Positions 1 through 6,679 of a DNA stretch of 12,614 nucleotides are shown here, piece after piece (within the stretch, counting starts at the first letter, position 1; the number at the start of each line of letters is the position of its first letter). The stretch is from a gamma proteobacterium symbiont of Lucinoma myriamae (lineage in GTDB: Bacteria > Pseudomonadota > Gammaproteobacteria > GRL18): positions 1 through 12,614 of the forward strand of contig JAHXIM010000223.1 of assembly GCA_025655635.1 (NCBI GenBank), written 5' to 3'. A program made the translations under genes and the position numbers. Under the pieces are notes generated by a model. The model was not told where the DNA came from. It saw only the letters and a program-made list of their open reading frames with translations, and did not search any database.

Positions 1-47
1 TTTATTCAGTGCTTTTTTAGTGTTAACTAAGAGTGACGCTGAATGAG

Positions 48-112
48 TGGTGTATTATACGCAGTAATTAACTGCCGTCAACACCTTTTGTCATTTAATT
101 GTAATATTTTTT
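48..112 (-). promoter_or_regulatory. Strong leftward promoter, rrn P1-like
   Basis: On the minus strand there is a -35 box TTGACG (76-81), a 16-base spacer and a perfect -10 box TATAAT (54-59), followed by ACACCACTC. A/T-rich sequence lies directly upstream on that strand (about 84-112) and resembles an UP element. The 16-base spacer, perfect -10 and UP-like tract match the layout of rRNA P1 promoters. The spacer contains a small inverted repeat, GCAGT/ACTGC (61-75). Transcription would start near 47-48 and leave the window to the left. In several gammaproteobacteria an rRNA operon lies beside tyrS, so an rRNA operon is the likely target, but none is visible here. Confidence 0.6.
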
Positions 113-116
113 GGTA

Positions 117-147
117 GATCATTTAACTTATTGATAGTTAAATGATC
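117..147 (-). terminator. Inverted repeat over the tyrS stop, possible terminator
   Basis: A perfect 11-base stem (GATCATTTAAC at 117-127, its complement at 137-147) encloses a 9-base loop and includes the last codons and TAA stop of tyrS. There is no T-run after the stem on the minus strand (the next bases are TACCAAAAAATA), so it is not a canonical intrinsic terminator. It sits immediately upstream of the leftward promoter and could separate tyrS transcription from the next unit or protect the tyrS mRNA end. Confidence 0.4.
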
Positions 148-1337
148 GTAACCTTGGCAAACTTTCTTTTACCTACCTGATAGACCTTGGTGGTGTTGTT
201 TTCAACGCTCAATTTTGTATCAATAACCTTCTCACCATCTATTTTTACAGCACCCTGCTTGATCATTCGTATTGCTTCACCTGTGCTAGTTGTCATTCCA
301 GCATCTTTTATTATATAAGCAATACCGAGGCTTCCGTCAGTGGACTGCATTTCAAACTCTTCTATATCATCAGGTATTTTACCTTTCTTAAAACGATCGA
401 TAAAATTCTGCTGTGATTTTTCTGCTGATGTTTCGTCATGAAAGCGAGTTATTATCTCTTTTGCCAGTATGAATTTTATATCTCTTGGATTTGTACCGTT
501 ATCTACATCTGTTTTAAATTGATTTATTTCTGTCATAGGTCTAAAGCTGAGCAGCTCAAAATAACGCCACATTAGTTCATCTGAAATAGACATTATTTTA
601 CCAAACATATCATCCGGGCTGTCCGACACCCCTATATAGTTATTTAATGACTTTGACATTTTCTGCACGCCATCCAAACCTTCCAGGATTGGCATAGTGA
701 GCACAATTTGTGGTGTTTGCCCATGACTTTTTTGTAGTTCACGTCCCATTAACAGATTAAATTTCTGATCAGTACCGCCTAATTCAATATCTGCTTCTAG
801 TGCAACTGAGTCATAACCTTGTATTAATGGATATAAAAATTCATGAATTGCAATTGGCTGACCTGATGAGTAACGCTTGTTGAAATCATCCCGCTCTAAC
901 ATTCTGGCAACCGTTTGATTTGATGCTAATTTTATTAGTTCAGCAGCATCCATTTTTCCCATCCATTGTGAATTAAATACCACAGTGGTTTTTTCTTCAT
1001 CAAGAATTTTAAACACTTGCTCTTTATAGGTTTTGGCATTTTCTAAAACCTGTTCTTCTGTCAGTGGCTGTCGAGTAACATTTTTTCCTGTTGGATCTCC
1101 AATCATGCCGGTGAAATCACCAATAAGAAAGTGTATGTTATGACCTAAATCCTGAAACTGACGCAATTTATTAATCAGTACGGTATGGCCAAGGTGTAAA
1201 TCGGGTGCTGTGGGATCAAAGCCTGCTTTTACTATTAATGGTTTATTCAATTTTAACTTTTCAATCAGGCCTTCTTCGAGCAAAATCTCATCGGTGCCTC
1301 TTTTTATTATTTCCAGTGCATCTTCTATTTTGCCCAT
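138..1337 (-). CDS. tyrS: Tyrosyl-tRNA synthetase (TyrZ type)
   Basis: Cytoplasmic class I aminoacyl-tRNA synthetase that activates tyrosine with ATP and charges tRNA-Tyr. The 399 residues show the whole signature set: HLGH (residues 48-51, the HIGH motif), the tyrosine-pocket segments QGYD (173-176) and GGTDQ (187-191), and an intact KMSKS loop (226-230). The C-terminal roughly 60 residues form an S4-like RNA-binding domain. The length and the HLGH/KMSKS forms fit the TyrZ branch common in Pseudomonas and relatives rather than the E. coli TyrS branch. The start is ATG at 1337, with AAGGAG (1350-1355) about 12 bases upstream, rather distant but clear. It is divergent from the peptidase gene across 183 bases. 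No T-box leader is visible. Confidence 0.97.
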   Translation of the reverse strand: MGKIEDALEIIKRGTDEILLEEGLIEKLKLNKPLIVKAGFDPTAPDLHLGHTVLINKLRQFQDLGHNIHFLIGDFTGMIGDPTGKNVTRQPLTEEQVLENAKTYKEQVFKILDEEKTTVVFNSQWMGKMDAAELIKLASNQTVARMLERDDFNKRYSSGQPIAIHEFLYPLIQGYDSVALEADIELGGTDQKFNLLMGRELQKSHGQTPQIVLTMPILEGLDGVQKMSKSLNNYIGVSDSPDDMFGKIMSISDELMWRYFELLSFRPMTEINQFKTDVDNGTNPRDIKFILAKEIITRFHDETSAEKSQQNFIDRFKKGKIPDDIEEFEMQSTDGSLGIAYIIKDAGMTTSTGEAIRMIKQGAVKIDGEKVIDTKLSVENNTTKVYQVGKRKFAKVTII

Positions 1338-1381
1338 TTTGACTATATACTCCTTTTTTTGTGTTAACTGTTTAACAAAAC

Positions 1382-1395
1382 TCGAAAAATTTCGA
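1382..1395. promoter_or_regulatory. Short palindrome in the tyrS/peptidase divergent region
   Basis: TCGAAA and TTTCGA flank a 2-base AA centre, giving a 14-base symmetric site in the gap between the two divergent genes. The size and position suit an operator for a dimeric regulator, but in A/T-rich sequence such a palindrome can arise by chance, and no regulator can be named. A near-symmetric GTTAAC/TTTAAC pair lies beside it at 1363-1376. Confidence 0.2.
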
Positions 1396-1466
1396 CAAGA
1401 TTACCATAATTATTCTTTTCTTCTGCTAGGATTTGATAAAAAGACAACTTTTTTTTCATTTTACTC

Positions 1467-1495
1467 TTGCATTGGCCTTTATTTGAAGTTATCTT
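1467..1495 (+). promoter_or_regulatory. Candidate promoter of the M23 peptidase gene
   Basis: TTGCAT (1467-1472), a 17-base spacer and TATCTT (1490-1495) give a modest sigma-70 match that would start transcription about 20 bases before the GTG start codon. Spacing is good, but both boxes are only partial matches. Confidence 0.3.
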
Positions 1496-1520
1496 TAATC
1501 AAAAAATTTGAGGAATTCCC

Positions 1521-3032
1521 GTGATTTACAGCTCTTTTTTAACCAAAAGCTCCAGGTTTAAAAGCAAAAACAATTTTAGATTAGAAAATAAGAAAAAAAA
1601 TAGTAAAATTTTTCTCTTTTCCTCAGTTATAACAATTGCCGTTTTATCAATATTTATTACTTTTTTTATTGATACTGATCGCAATACGCTAGCGCATGCA
1701 TCGAGCTCATCTTCTCTTAGCAAGACGACTACAGCTGTGTTAACTCAAGCTGATGATGCAAATGTCGATTCTAAAGTTTTTTTACCTGAAGACACAATCG
1801 CTGTAGATTCTAAAGTGGCTACTGTGGAAAAAACTGAGTTTCTAACAACAAAGCCTATAAAAACAGAAATACTTAAAACAATAAGCCCTCAGCAAGTCAC
1901 TATTACTGCACCAGTTAAAAGCACAACGACAAAAAAAGTGGTTGTTAAAAAAGGTGATACTCTTTCCGCTATCTTTAAGCGCTCATCACTTAGCGCTTCT
2001 ACTCTACATAAAATTATTAACTCCAGTAAGCAGGCAAAACGCTTAACCCGTATCAAACCGGGTCAGGAGTTAGTAATTACTTTTAATAGTAATAATACAT
2101 TCAAGTCACTTCATTACAATATTGATAGAGTTGACTCTCTGATTGTAGAAAAAAAACCTGACAGCAAAGACTATGCTGTTAGAATTGAAAGTAAAGATAT
2201 TGATACCAGACAACAATTTGCCACAGGAATTATTAATAACTCACTTTTTTCTGCAGGCAATAAAGCCGTTTTAAGTAATTCGATGATTATGCAGCTTGCA
2301 CAATTATTTGGCTGGGATATTGATTTTGCTTTAGATATCCGCAAAGGTGATTCATTTGCTATTCTGTTTGAAGAAAAATACATTGATGATAAGAAAATTG
2401 GCAATGGCAACATTCTTTCTGCTGAGTTTGTAAACAGGGGTAAGGTATTTACAGCAATACGTTACACTGATAGTGCTAATCATACCGATTATTATTCTGA
2501 AGACGGGCTTAGTATGCGTAAGGCTTTTTTACGGACTCCTGTTGATTTCTCTCGTATTAGTTCACGCTTTTCCAGTGGTCGCAAGCATCCAGTGCTAAAT
2601 CAAATTCGTGCTCATAAGGGCGTTGATTATGCAGCAGCTCGCGGTACGCCCATCAAAGCAGTCGGTGACGGCAAGGTTATTTTTAAAGGGAAAAAGGGTG
2701 GATATGGTCGTGTTATTATTTTGCAGCACGGTTCTAAATATTCAACGTTATATGCCCATATGAATTCATATAATAAAAAAATGAGGCATGGTACGCGCGT
2801 CAAACAAGGTCAGGTTATAGGTTATGTCGGCAGCTCAGGTTTAGCTACTGGACCACATTTACATTATGAGTTTCGTTTGAATGGTGTGCAGAGAAACCCA
2901 TTAACCATACCTCTACCCAGTGCTTCTCCTATTGCAAAAAAATATCGTAATGATTTTCAGGCTACTGCTGAGACTATGATTTCCCAATTAAAATTAAGAA
3001 AGCAGGAAACTGTTGCTTTATCAGAGCAATAA
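1521..3032 (+). CDS. mepM: LysM/M23 murein DD-endopeptidase, MepM-like
   Basis: Membrane-anchored periplasmic zinc peptidase expected to cut peptidoglycan cross-links during wall growth. Of its 503 residues, 1-28 are basic and cytoplasmic, about 29-50 form one membrane segment, and a Ser/Thr-rich linker follows. A LysM-type wall-binding domain spans about 138-188 (VKKGDTLSAIF). The M23 domain spans about 340-462. Its metal and catalytic residues are intact: H365 and D369 in HKGVDYA, H413 in YAHM, and the H446-L-H448 pair in GPHLHYEF. The architecture matches E. coli MepM and OapA-like proteins, though at 503 residues it is longer than MepM. The start is GTG at 1521 with GAGGAA (1510-1515) at good spacing. 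anmK follows after 81 bases (110 to the preferred anmK start). Which cross-link it cuts is inferred from the family. Confidence 0.93.
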   Translation: MIYSSFLTKSSRFKSKNNFRLENKKKNSKIFLFSSVITIAVLSIFITFFIDTDRNTLAHASSSSSLSKTTTAVLTQADDANVDSKVFLPEDTIAVDSKVATVEKTEFLTTKPIKTEILKTISPQQVTITAPVKSTTTKKVVVKKGDTLSAIFKRSSLSASTLHKIINSSKQAKRLTRIKPGQELVITFNSNNTFKSLHYNIDRVDSLIVEKKPDSKDYAVRIESKDIDTRQQFATGIINNSLFSAGNKAVLSNSMIMQLAQLFGWDIDFALDIRKGDSFAILFEEKYIDDKKIGNGNILSAEFVNRGKVFTAIRYTDSANHTDYYSEDGLSMRKAFLRTPVDFSRISSRFSSGRKHPVLNQIRAHKGVDYAAARGTPIKAVGDGKVIFKGKKGGYGRVIILQHGSKYSTLYAHMNSYNKKMRHGTRVKQGQVIGYVGSSGLATGPHLHYEFRLNGVQRNPLTIPLPSASPIAKKYRNDFQATAETMISQLKLRKQETVALSEQ

Positions 3033-3044
3033 CACGCTATTGCT
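3025..3044 (+). repeat. Small hairpin over the M23 peptidase stop codon
   Basis: AGCAATA (3025-3031) and TATTGCT (3038-3044) form a perfect 7-base stem around the loop ACACGC, with the TAA stop at 3030-3032 straddling stem and loop. No T-run follows, so termination here would be weak, and readthrough into anmK is plausible. Confidence 0.35.
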
Positions 3045-3143
3045 AAATGTATGGGAGATTTGCCACTTGAGAATTTACCCCATTAATACTTTCAGCTTTT
3101 TTTATTTACTTCAATGACTCGTTCTGAATCATTACCGCATACA

Positions 3144-4262
3144 ATGAAGCCCTATTTTATAGGGCTGATGTCCGGCACCAGTCTTGATGGTGTCGATACG
3201 GTTATTTGTGCTATAGAATCTCCTAATCAATTTTCCCTTTTGCATTCAGAAACATTTCCCATCCCAAAGCAGCTCAAAAAAGACTTACTTGCTCTAAGTC
3301 AGGGACGACAGGAAAATGAACTTGAACGCTATGCGCAGCTTGATGTTCAAATGGGTCATTTATTTGCAGATTGTTGTTTACGTCTATTAGAGAAAAGTGA
3401 TCTGCAAGCCGAACAAATTTGTGCTATTGGCAGTCATGGACAAACTTTACGCCATTATCCTGACAATCAATACCCTACCACACTGCAGATTGGTGATCCT
3501 AATATTATTGCACAGCAAACAGGCATTACTACTATTGCCGATTTTCGGCGTAAAGATATGGCTGCCGGCGGACAGGGCGCACCACTGGTACCGCCTTTTC
3601 ATCAGGCTATATTTAAAGCCGTCGATAATAGCAATAGAGTCATATTAAATATTGGCGGGATTTCCAATATTACGTTTTTACCCGGCGCGTCAGATAAGGT
3701 AGTTGGTTATGACACTGGCCCAGGAAATGGGTTAATGGATGACTGGTGTATACGACATTTTAATTGTGCCTATGATCAATCAGGAAAGCTTGCTGCTCAG
3801 GGGAAAGTGGATAAAAAACTTCTCTCATTATTGCTCAGTGATCCATTCTTCTCACAAAGAGCACCTAAAAGCACGGGTAGAGAATATTTTTCCTATCAAT
3901 GGATTGAAGCACATCTAAAACAACAGCAATATGATATTAGTCATTTTGATGTTATGGCAACATTACTTGAATTAACCTGCTTAAGCATCAGCAACGAAGT
4001 GTCATCACTTAGACCTATAGTAAGTGAACTATTAGTATGTGGCGGCGGTGTGAAAAATACCCTGCTCATGCGGCGCTTGCAGAAACTTATGCCCAAAGTG
4101 ATTGTAACTTCAACAGAAAATTATGGTCTGCATCCTGACTGGGTTGAAGCCAGTGCTTTTGCATGGCTTGCCTATCAGACAATCAATGGTTTATCTGCTA
4201 ATTTGCCCACTGTTACTGGTGCCAGAAACAAAGTAATTCTTGGTGCTATCTGGCAAGCTTAA
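3144..4262 (+). CDS. anmK: Anhydro-N-acetylmuramic acid kinase
   Basis: Cytoplasmic enzyme of peptidoglycan recycling. It opens the anhydro ring of 1,6-anhydro-MurNAc and phosphorylates it with ATP to give MurNAc-6-phosphate. The family motifs are all present: FIGLMSGTSLDGVD at the N-terminus, GSHGQT (96-101), DFRRKD (133-138), GGQGAPLVPPFH, NIGGISNIT, GYDTGPGN and a late VCGGG. Asp190 in GYDTGPGN lies close to the position of the catalytic Asp of characterised AnmK. The preferred start is ATG 3144 (372 residues), because homologues begin a few residues before MSGTSLDG. An in-frame ATG at 3114 would add ten residues (382), and neither start has a good ribosome site. It lies downstream of a murein endopeptidase, which fits wall recycling, and converges on the citrate synthase gene 20 bases away with no clear terminator between. 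Confidence 0.95.
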   Translation: MKPYFIGLMSGTSLDGVDTVICAIESPNQFSLLHSETFPIPKQLKKDLLALSQGRQENELERYAQLDVQMGHLFADCCLRLLEKSDLQAEQICAIGSHGQTLRHYPDNQYPTTLQIGDPNIIAQQTGITTIADFRRKDMAAGGQGAPLVPPFHQAIFKAVDNSNRVILNIGGISNITFLPGASDKVVGYDTGPGNGLMDDWCIRHFNCAYDQSGKLAAQGKVDKKLLSLLLSDPFFSQRAPKSTGREYFSYQWIEAHLKQQQYDISHFDVMATLLELTCLSISNEVSSLRPIVSELLVCGGGVKNTLLMRRLQKLMPKVIVTSTENYGLHPDWVEASAFAWLAYQTINGLSANLPTVTGARNKVILGAIWQA

Positions 4263-4282
4263 AAAGCGATACACTAAACTGC

Positions 4283-5440
4283 TTAGCGCATATCCATTGG
4301 TACATAGTCACGCTTTTGTTTGCCCGTATATATCTGGGTTGGCCTGAAAATACGATTATCTTTTAATTGCTCACGCCAATGCGCCAGCCAGCCAGCACTT
4401 CTGGCAATAGCAAAGATTGCCGTAAACTGATTAGCAGGTATGCCCATTTCTCTGTAGAGTAAACCAGAGTAATAGTCCACATTTGCATAAACTCCTTTTT
4501 CAGCCAGGCGCTCTTCACAGGCTTTTTCCAATGCTTCTGCCACTTCAAACAGAGGATCCACATCCCCGCCTCTGGCTTCCAGAAGCTCTTTAATAAGTCC
4601 TTGTAATATGGTGGCACGAGGGTCTTTAGTTTTATACTCACGATGCCCCATTCCCCAAATCTTACCTTTTCGTTTCAATTGTTCATCAACAAATTTAGCT
4701 GCATTTTCTGGTTTGCCAATCTGTTCCAACATCGTCAAGACCTTTGCATTGGCACCACCATGCAAGGGCCCGGACAAACAACCGATAGCAGCTGAAATAA
4801 CACTATAGGGTGATGATAATGTTGAACCATTAACCATTACTGAAAAAGTTGAGGCATTAATAGTATGTTCAGCGTGCAAAATCAGACAAACATCCAGAAT
4901 ACGTGCCAGTAAGGGATCAGGCTCTTTACCCGTTAACATATAAAGAAAGCTTTCTGCATAATTGAGATCATAACGATAGGGTGCCGGCTCATAGCCCTTG
5001 GCTATATGTTTCCAGGAAGCAACCATAGTACCCATTCTGGCAATTATTTTTATTGTTGCCGTATTAATATAATCCAGATCAGTACAGACGTCACCATCTA
5101 TCAGACACTCACTGCCCTGATAAAACATTCCCAGACTGGACACGGTAGTTTGCAGCATTAACATAGAATCAGCTGAACCCGGCAATGTTTTCATTAAATC
5201 AACAAGGTGATATTTTAAAGCACGATTGGTACGCAAATTAGCAGAGAATGTTTCTAAATGATCTTTTTTGGGCAGTTCACCATTCATTAATAATAAAATG
5301 GTCTCCTCAAAGGTACTGTGTTTTGCCAGCTCCTCAATAGGATAACCACGATACGAAAGGATACCTTTCTCACCATCAATAGTAGAAATGTTAGATTTTG
5401 TGGCTGCTACCCCAGCTAAACCAGGAAGATATTCATTCAT
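4283..5440 (-). CDS. gltA: Citrate synthase, short (about 385-residue) type
   Basis: Condenses acetyl-CoA and oxaloacetate to citrate at entry to the TCA cycle. Numbered from the preferred ATG, the active-site residues are intact: H227 in GPLHGGAN, H266 in GMGHREY and D322 in NVDYYSG. HAEH (189-192) and the late FRPTQIYTG arginine supply substrate contacts. At 385 residues it is the short form and lacks the N-terminal extension of the E. coli hexameric enzyme. The wording of its motifs is close to cyanobacterial citrate synthases. A 2-methylcitrate synthase role cannot be excluded from sequence, but no prp gene is nearby. The start is ATG 5440, because GGGGG (5446-5450) lies five bases upstream; an in-frame TTG at 5452 gives 389 residues but would use up that site. 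A terminator at 5492-5523 separates it from erpA. An extended -10-like TGCTAGAAT (5477-5485) may be its promoter. Confidence 0.93.
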   Translation of the reverse strand: MNEYLPGLAGVAATKSNISTIDGEKGILSYRGYPIEELAKHSTFEETILLLMNGELPKKDHLETFSANLRTNRALKYHLVDLMKTLPGSADSMLMLQTTVSSLGMFYQGSECLIDGDVCTDLDYINTATIKIIARMGTMVASWKHIAKGYEPAPYRYDLNYAESFLYMLTGKEPDPLLARILDVCLILHAEHTINASTFSVMVNGSTLSSPYSVISAAIGCLSGPLHGGANAKVLTMLEQIGKPENAAKFVDEQLKRKGKIWGMGHREYKTKDPRATILQGLIKELLEARGGDVDPLFEVAEALEKACEERLAEKGVYANVDYYSGLLYREMGIPANQFTAIFAIARSAGWLAHWREQLKDNRIFRPTQIYTGKQKRDYVPMDMR

Positions 5441-5491
5441 ATTGACCCCCAAATGTGATTATGATATGTTATTTTTATTCTAGCAGAAAAT

Positions 5492-5523
5492 AAAAAAGGC
5501 GCTGTCACAACAACGCCTTTTTT
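5492..5523 (-). terminator. Intrinsic terminator after erpA
   Basis: A perfect 10-base stem, AAAAAAGGCG (5492-5501) with CGCCTTTTTT (5514-5523), encloses a 12-base loop. On the minus strand the G/C-rich part is followed by TTTTTTATTTT, the classic form, so it should end the erpA transcript before the citrate synthase gene. Because the stem starts with an A-run, it could also work in the plus direction. Confidence 0.88.
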
Positions 5524-5603
5524 AATGATTAATAATAGCTTTTAAAAAATTAAATACAGAATTCAGGGAGAGTTAAAAAAAAACAATACCCTGTCACTAT
5601 GTG

Positions 5604-5963
5604 CTATTTATCTTCTGTAGAGAAGGAAGAACCGCAGCCGCAAGTTGTAGTCGCATTAGGATTACGGATAACAAATTGAGCACCTTCAAGACCTTCTGTA
5701 TAGTCAATTTCTGCGCCAACTAAATATTGAAAGGACATGGGATCAATTAATAATTTTACACCCTGATTTTCAACTTCTGTGTCACCATCATTGATAGCTT
5801 CATCAAAAGTAAAACCATACTGAAAACCTGAACATCCGCCTCCAGTAACAAAAACTCGTAATTTTAAATTATCGTTCTTTTCTTCTTCAATCAAAGATTT
5901 AACTTTAAATGCTGCTGCATCAGTAAAATCTAACGGACTATCTTCATTCATACTTTCACTCAC
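5604..5963 (-). CDS. erpA: Iron-sulfur cluster insertion protein ErpA
   Basis: A-type carrier that delivers [4Fe-4S] clusters to target enzymes in the cytoplasm. The protein (119 residues) has the three conserved cluster cysteines C44 in GGGCSGFQYGF and C108 and C110 in TCGCGSSFS. Its sequence follows E. coli ErpA closely through FTDAAA, LKLRV, VDYTEGLEG-like and NPNA segments, which separates it from IscA and SufA. The GTG at 5963 is taken as start. ATG 5951 (115 residues) is an equally good candidate, since E. coli ErpA has 114 residues and neither start has a strong ribosome site. A good promoter lies just upstream and an intrinsic terminator downstream, so it can be transcribed alone. Confidence 0.95.
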   Translation of the reverse strand: MSESMNEDSPLDFTDAAAFKVKSLIEEEKNDNLKLRVFVTGGGCSGFQYGFTFDEAINDGDTEVENQGVKLLIDPMSFQYLVGAEIDYTEGLEGAQFVIRNPNATTTCGCGSSFSTEDK

Positions 5964-5987
5964 TACTTTATTCTAATTTCAAACTCT

Positions 5988-6016
5988 ATTATTAAATAAC
6001 CAAGCGTAACAGTCAA
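5988..6016 (-). promoter_or_regulatory. erpA promoter
   Basis: Minus-strand TTGACT (6011-6016), an exact 17-base spacer and AATAAT (5988-5993) match sigma-70 boxes at five of six positions each. The start would be near 5981, giving a leader of about 18 bases to the GTG or about 30 to the ATG start of erpA. No IscR-type site was recognised. Confidence 0.6.
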
Positions 6017-6069
6017 GATCAATATTACTAATTCCTAATTTTACAAGTTATTTTTCTATGATAGTTACT

Positions 6070-6236
6070 CTAGGAGCCTGTCCGAGAATAGAAAGCCTGC
6101 TGCGGAAAAGCTGATTTTGGCCATATTATCCTATCATTTTCATTTAATAGAACAACTATTGGCTTCAAATGATAGAAAAATCTGACTCAAAACAGCTTTC
6201 CCTCGCTACGACTTCTATTCTCGGACAGGCTCCTAG
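6070..6236. mobile_element. Palindromic MITE-like element, 167 bases
   Basis: Perfect 24-base inverted repeats occupy 6070-6093 and 6213-6236 (outer part CTAGGAGCCTGTCCGAG). The symmetry continues inward without any gap: 6131-6139 pairs with 6167-6175, and 6146-6150 pairs with 6156-6160 around the loop AACAA centred at 6153. By hand count about 61 of 81 positions pair in register. CTAG occurs at both outer edges and could be a 4-base target duplication. The element has no reading frame of use, so it would depend on a transposase elsewhere. The GAGCCTGTCC-type end and CTAG target recall IS5-family elements, from memory only. As RNA or cruciform DNA it would fold into one long hairpin. No T-run follows on either strand. 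Confidence 0.75.
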
Positions 6237-6679
6237 TTTACGATCGAATTATTGCTTAAAACTTCTGGTTCTTCTAATTGCGCCTGCTCAACCTTAGGTT
6301 CAATAGCAGCGGTAATTTTATCTTCTGAAACATGAACCAGATTACCATTAACTGCTGCACCCATAGCCATTTCAAATAAATTGTAGTAGACGTTACCAAA
6401 AACTCTTGCTTTTTTGGCCAGTTCAACATTATTACTTGCGTAGACATTGCCTTCGACAGTGCCATTAATGACAATATTAGGGATTTGTATTTCACCTTGT
6501 ACATAACCATTTTCACTAATAGTGATAGTGGCATTATCATCATCTATGGCGGTAATATTCCCTATCACCTTGCCGTCAACCAGAAGCACGCCGCTAAAAT
6601 CAAGGTCACCGGTAATTTTGGTGTTATGTCCCACTAAAGAATCAATTCTTTTACTGGCACCTTTTTTATTGCCCCACAT
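6233..6679 (-). CDS. Bactofilin family cytoskeletal protein
   Basis: Polymer-forming scaffold protein. Bactofilins assemble into filaments or patches at the membrane and often position peptidoglycan enzymes. The 148 residues have the typical layout: a short basic N-terminus (MWGNKKGASKRI), a right-handed beta-helix core at about 20-116 made of repeated short turns with glycines (VDGKVIGN, ENGYVQGEI, INGTVEGNV, KARVFGNVYY, GAAVNGNLV), and an acidic low-complexity tail. Start ATG 6679 has an excellent GGAGG (6688-6692). It overlaps the end of the upstream gene by 14 bases, which implies co-transcription and probably translational coupling. The TAG stop (6233-6235) lies in the CTAG edge of the palindromic element, so the last residues may have been set by the insertion. 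Its exact role in wall shaping is inferred from the family. Confidence 0.9.
   Translation of the reverse strand: MWGNKKGASKRIDSLVGHNTKITGDLDFSGVLLVDGKVIGNITAIDDDNATITISENGYVQGEIQIPNIVINGTVEGNVYASNNVELAKKARVFGNVYYNLFEMAMGAAVNGNLVHVSEDKITAAIEPKVEQAQLEEPEVLSNNSIVN

Noticed and set aside
1338..1520. T-box or other leader riboswitch before tyrS
   Set aside because: No T-box core or terminator/antiterminator pair is seen in the short leader, and T-box control of tyrS would be unusual in this class.
1210..1524. Plus-strand open frame of about 104 codons reaching the M23 peptidase gene
   Set aside because: Its first part is antisense to the conserved tyrS N-terminus and the rest covers the divergent promoter region. 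The translation is low-complexity.
4263..4282. Terminator between convergent anmK and the citrate synthase gene
   Set aside because: Only four-base stems (AAGC/GCTT) could be found, so no call was made.
4363..4808. Extra open frames on both strands within the citrate synthase gene
   Set aside because: They overlap a clearly conserved gene, have no ribosome sites and show no recognisable protein features.
5564..5593. CAGGG/CCCTG inverted repeat downstream of erpA
   Set aside because: It has a five-base stem with a 20-base A-rich loop; too weak to call beside the clear terminator at 5492-5523.
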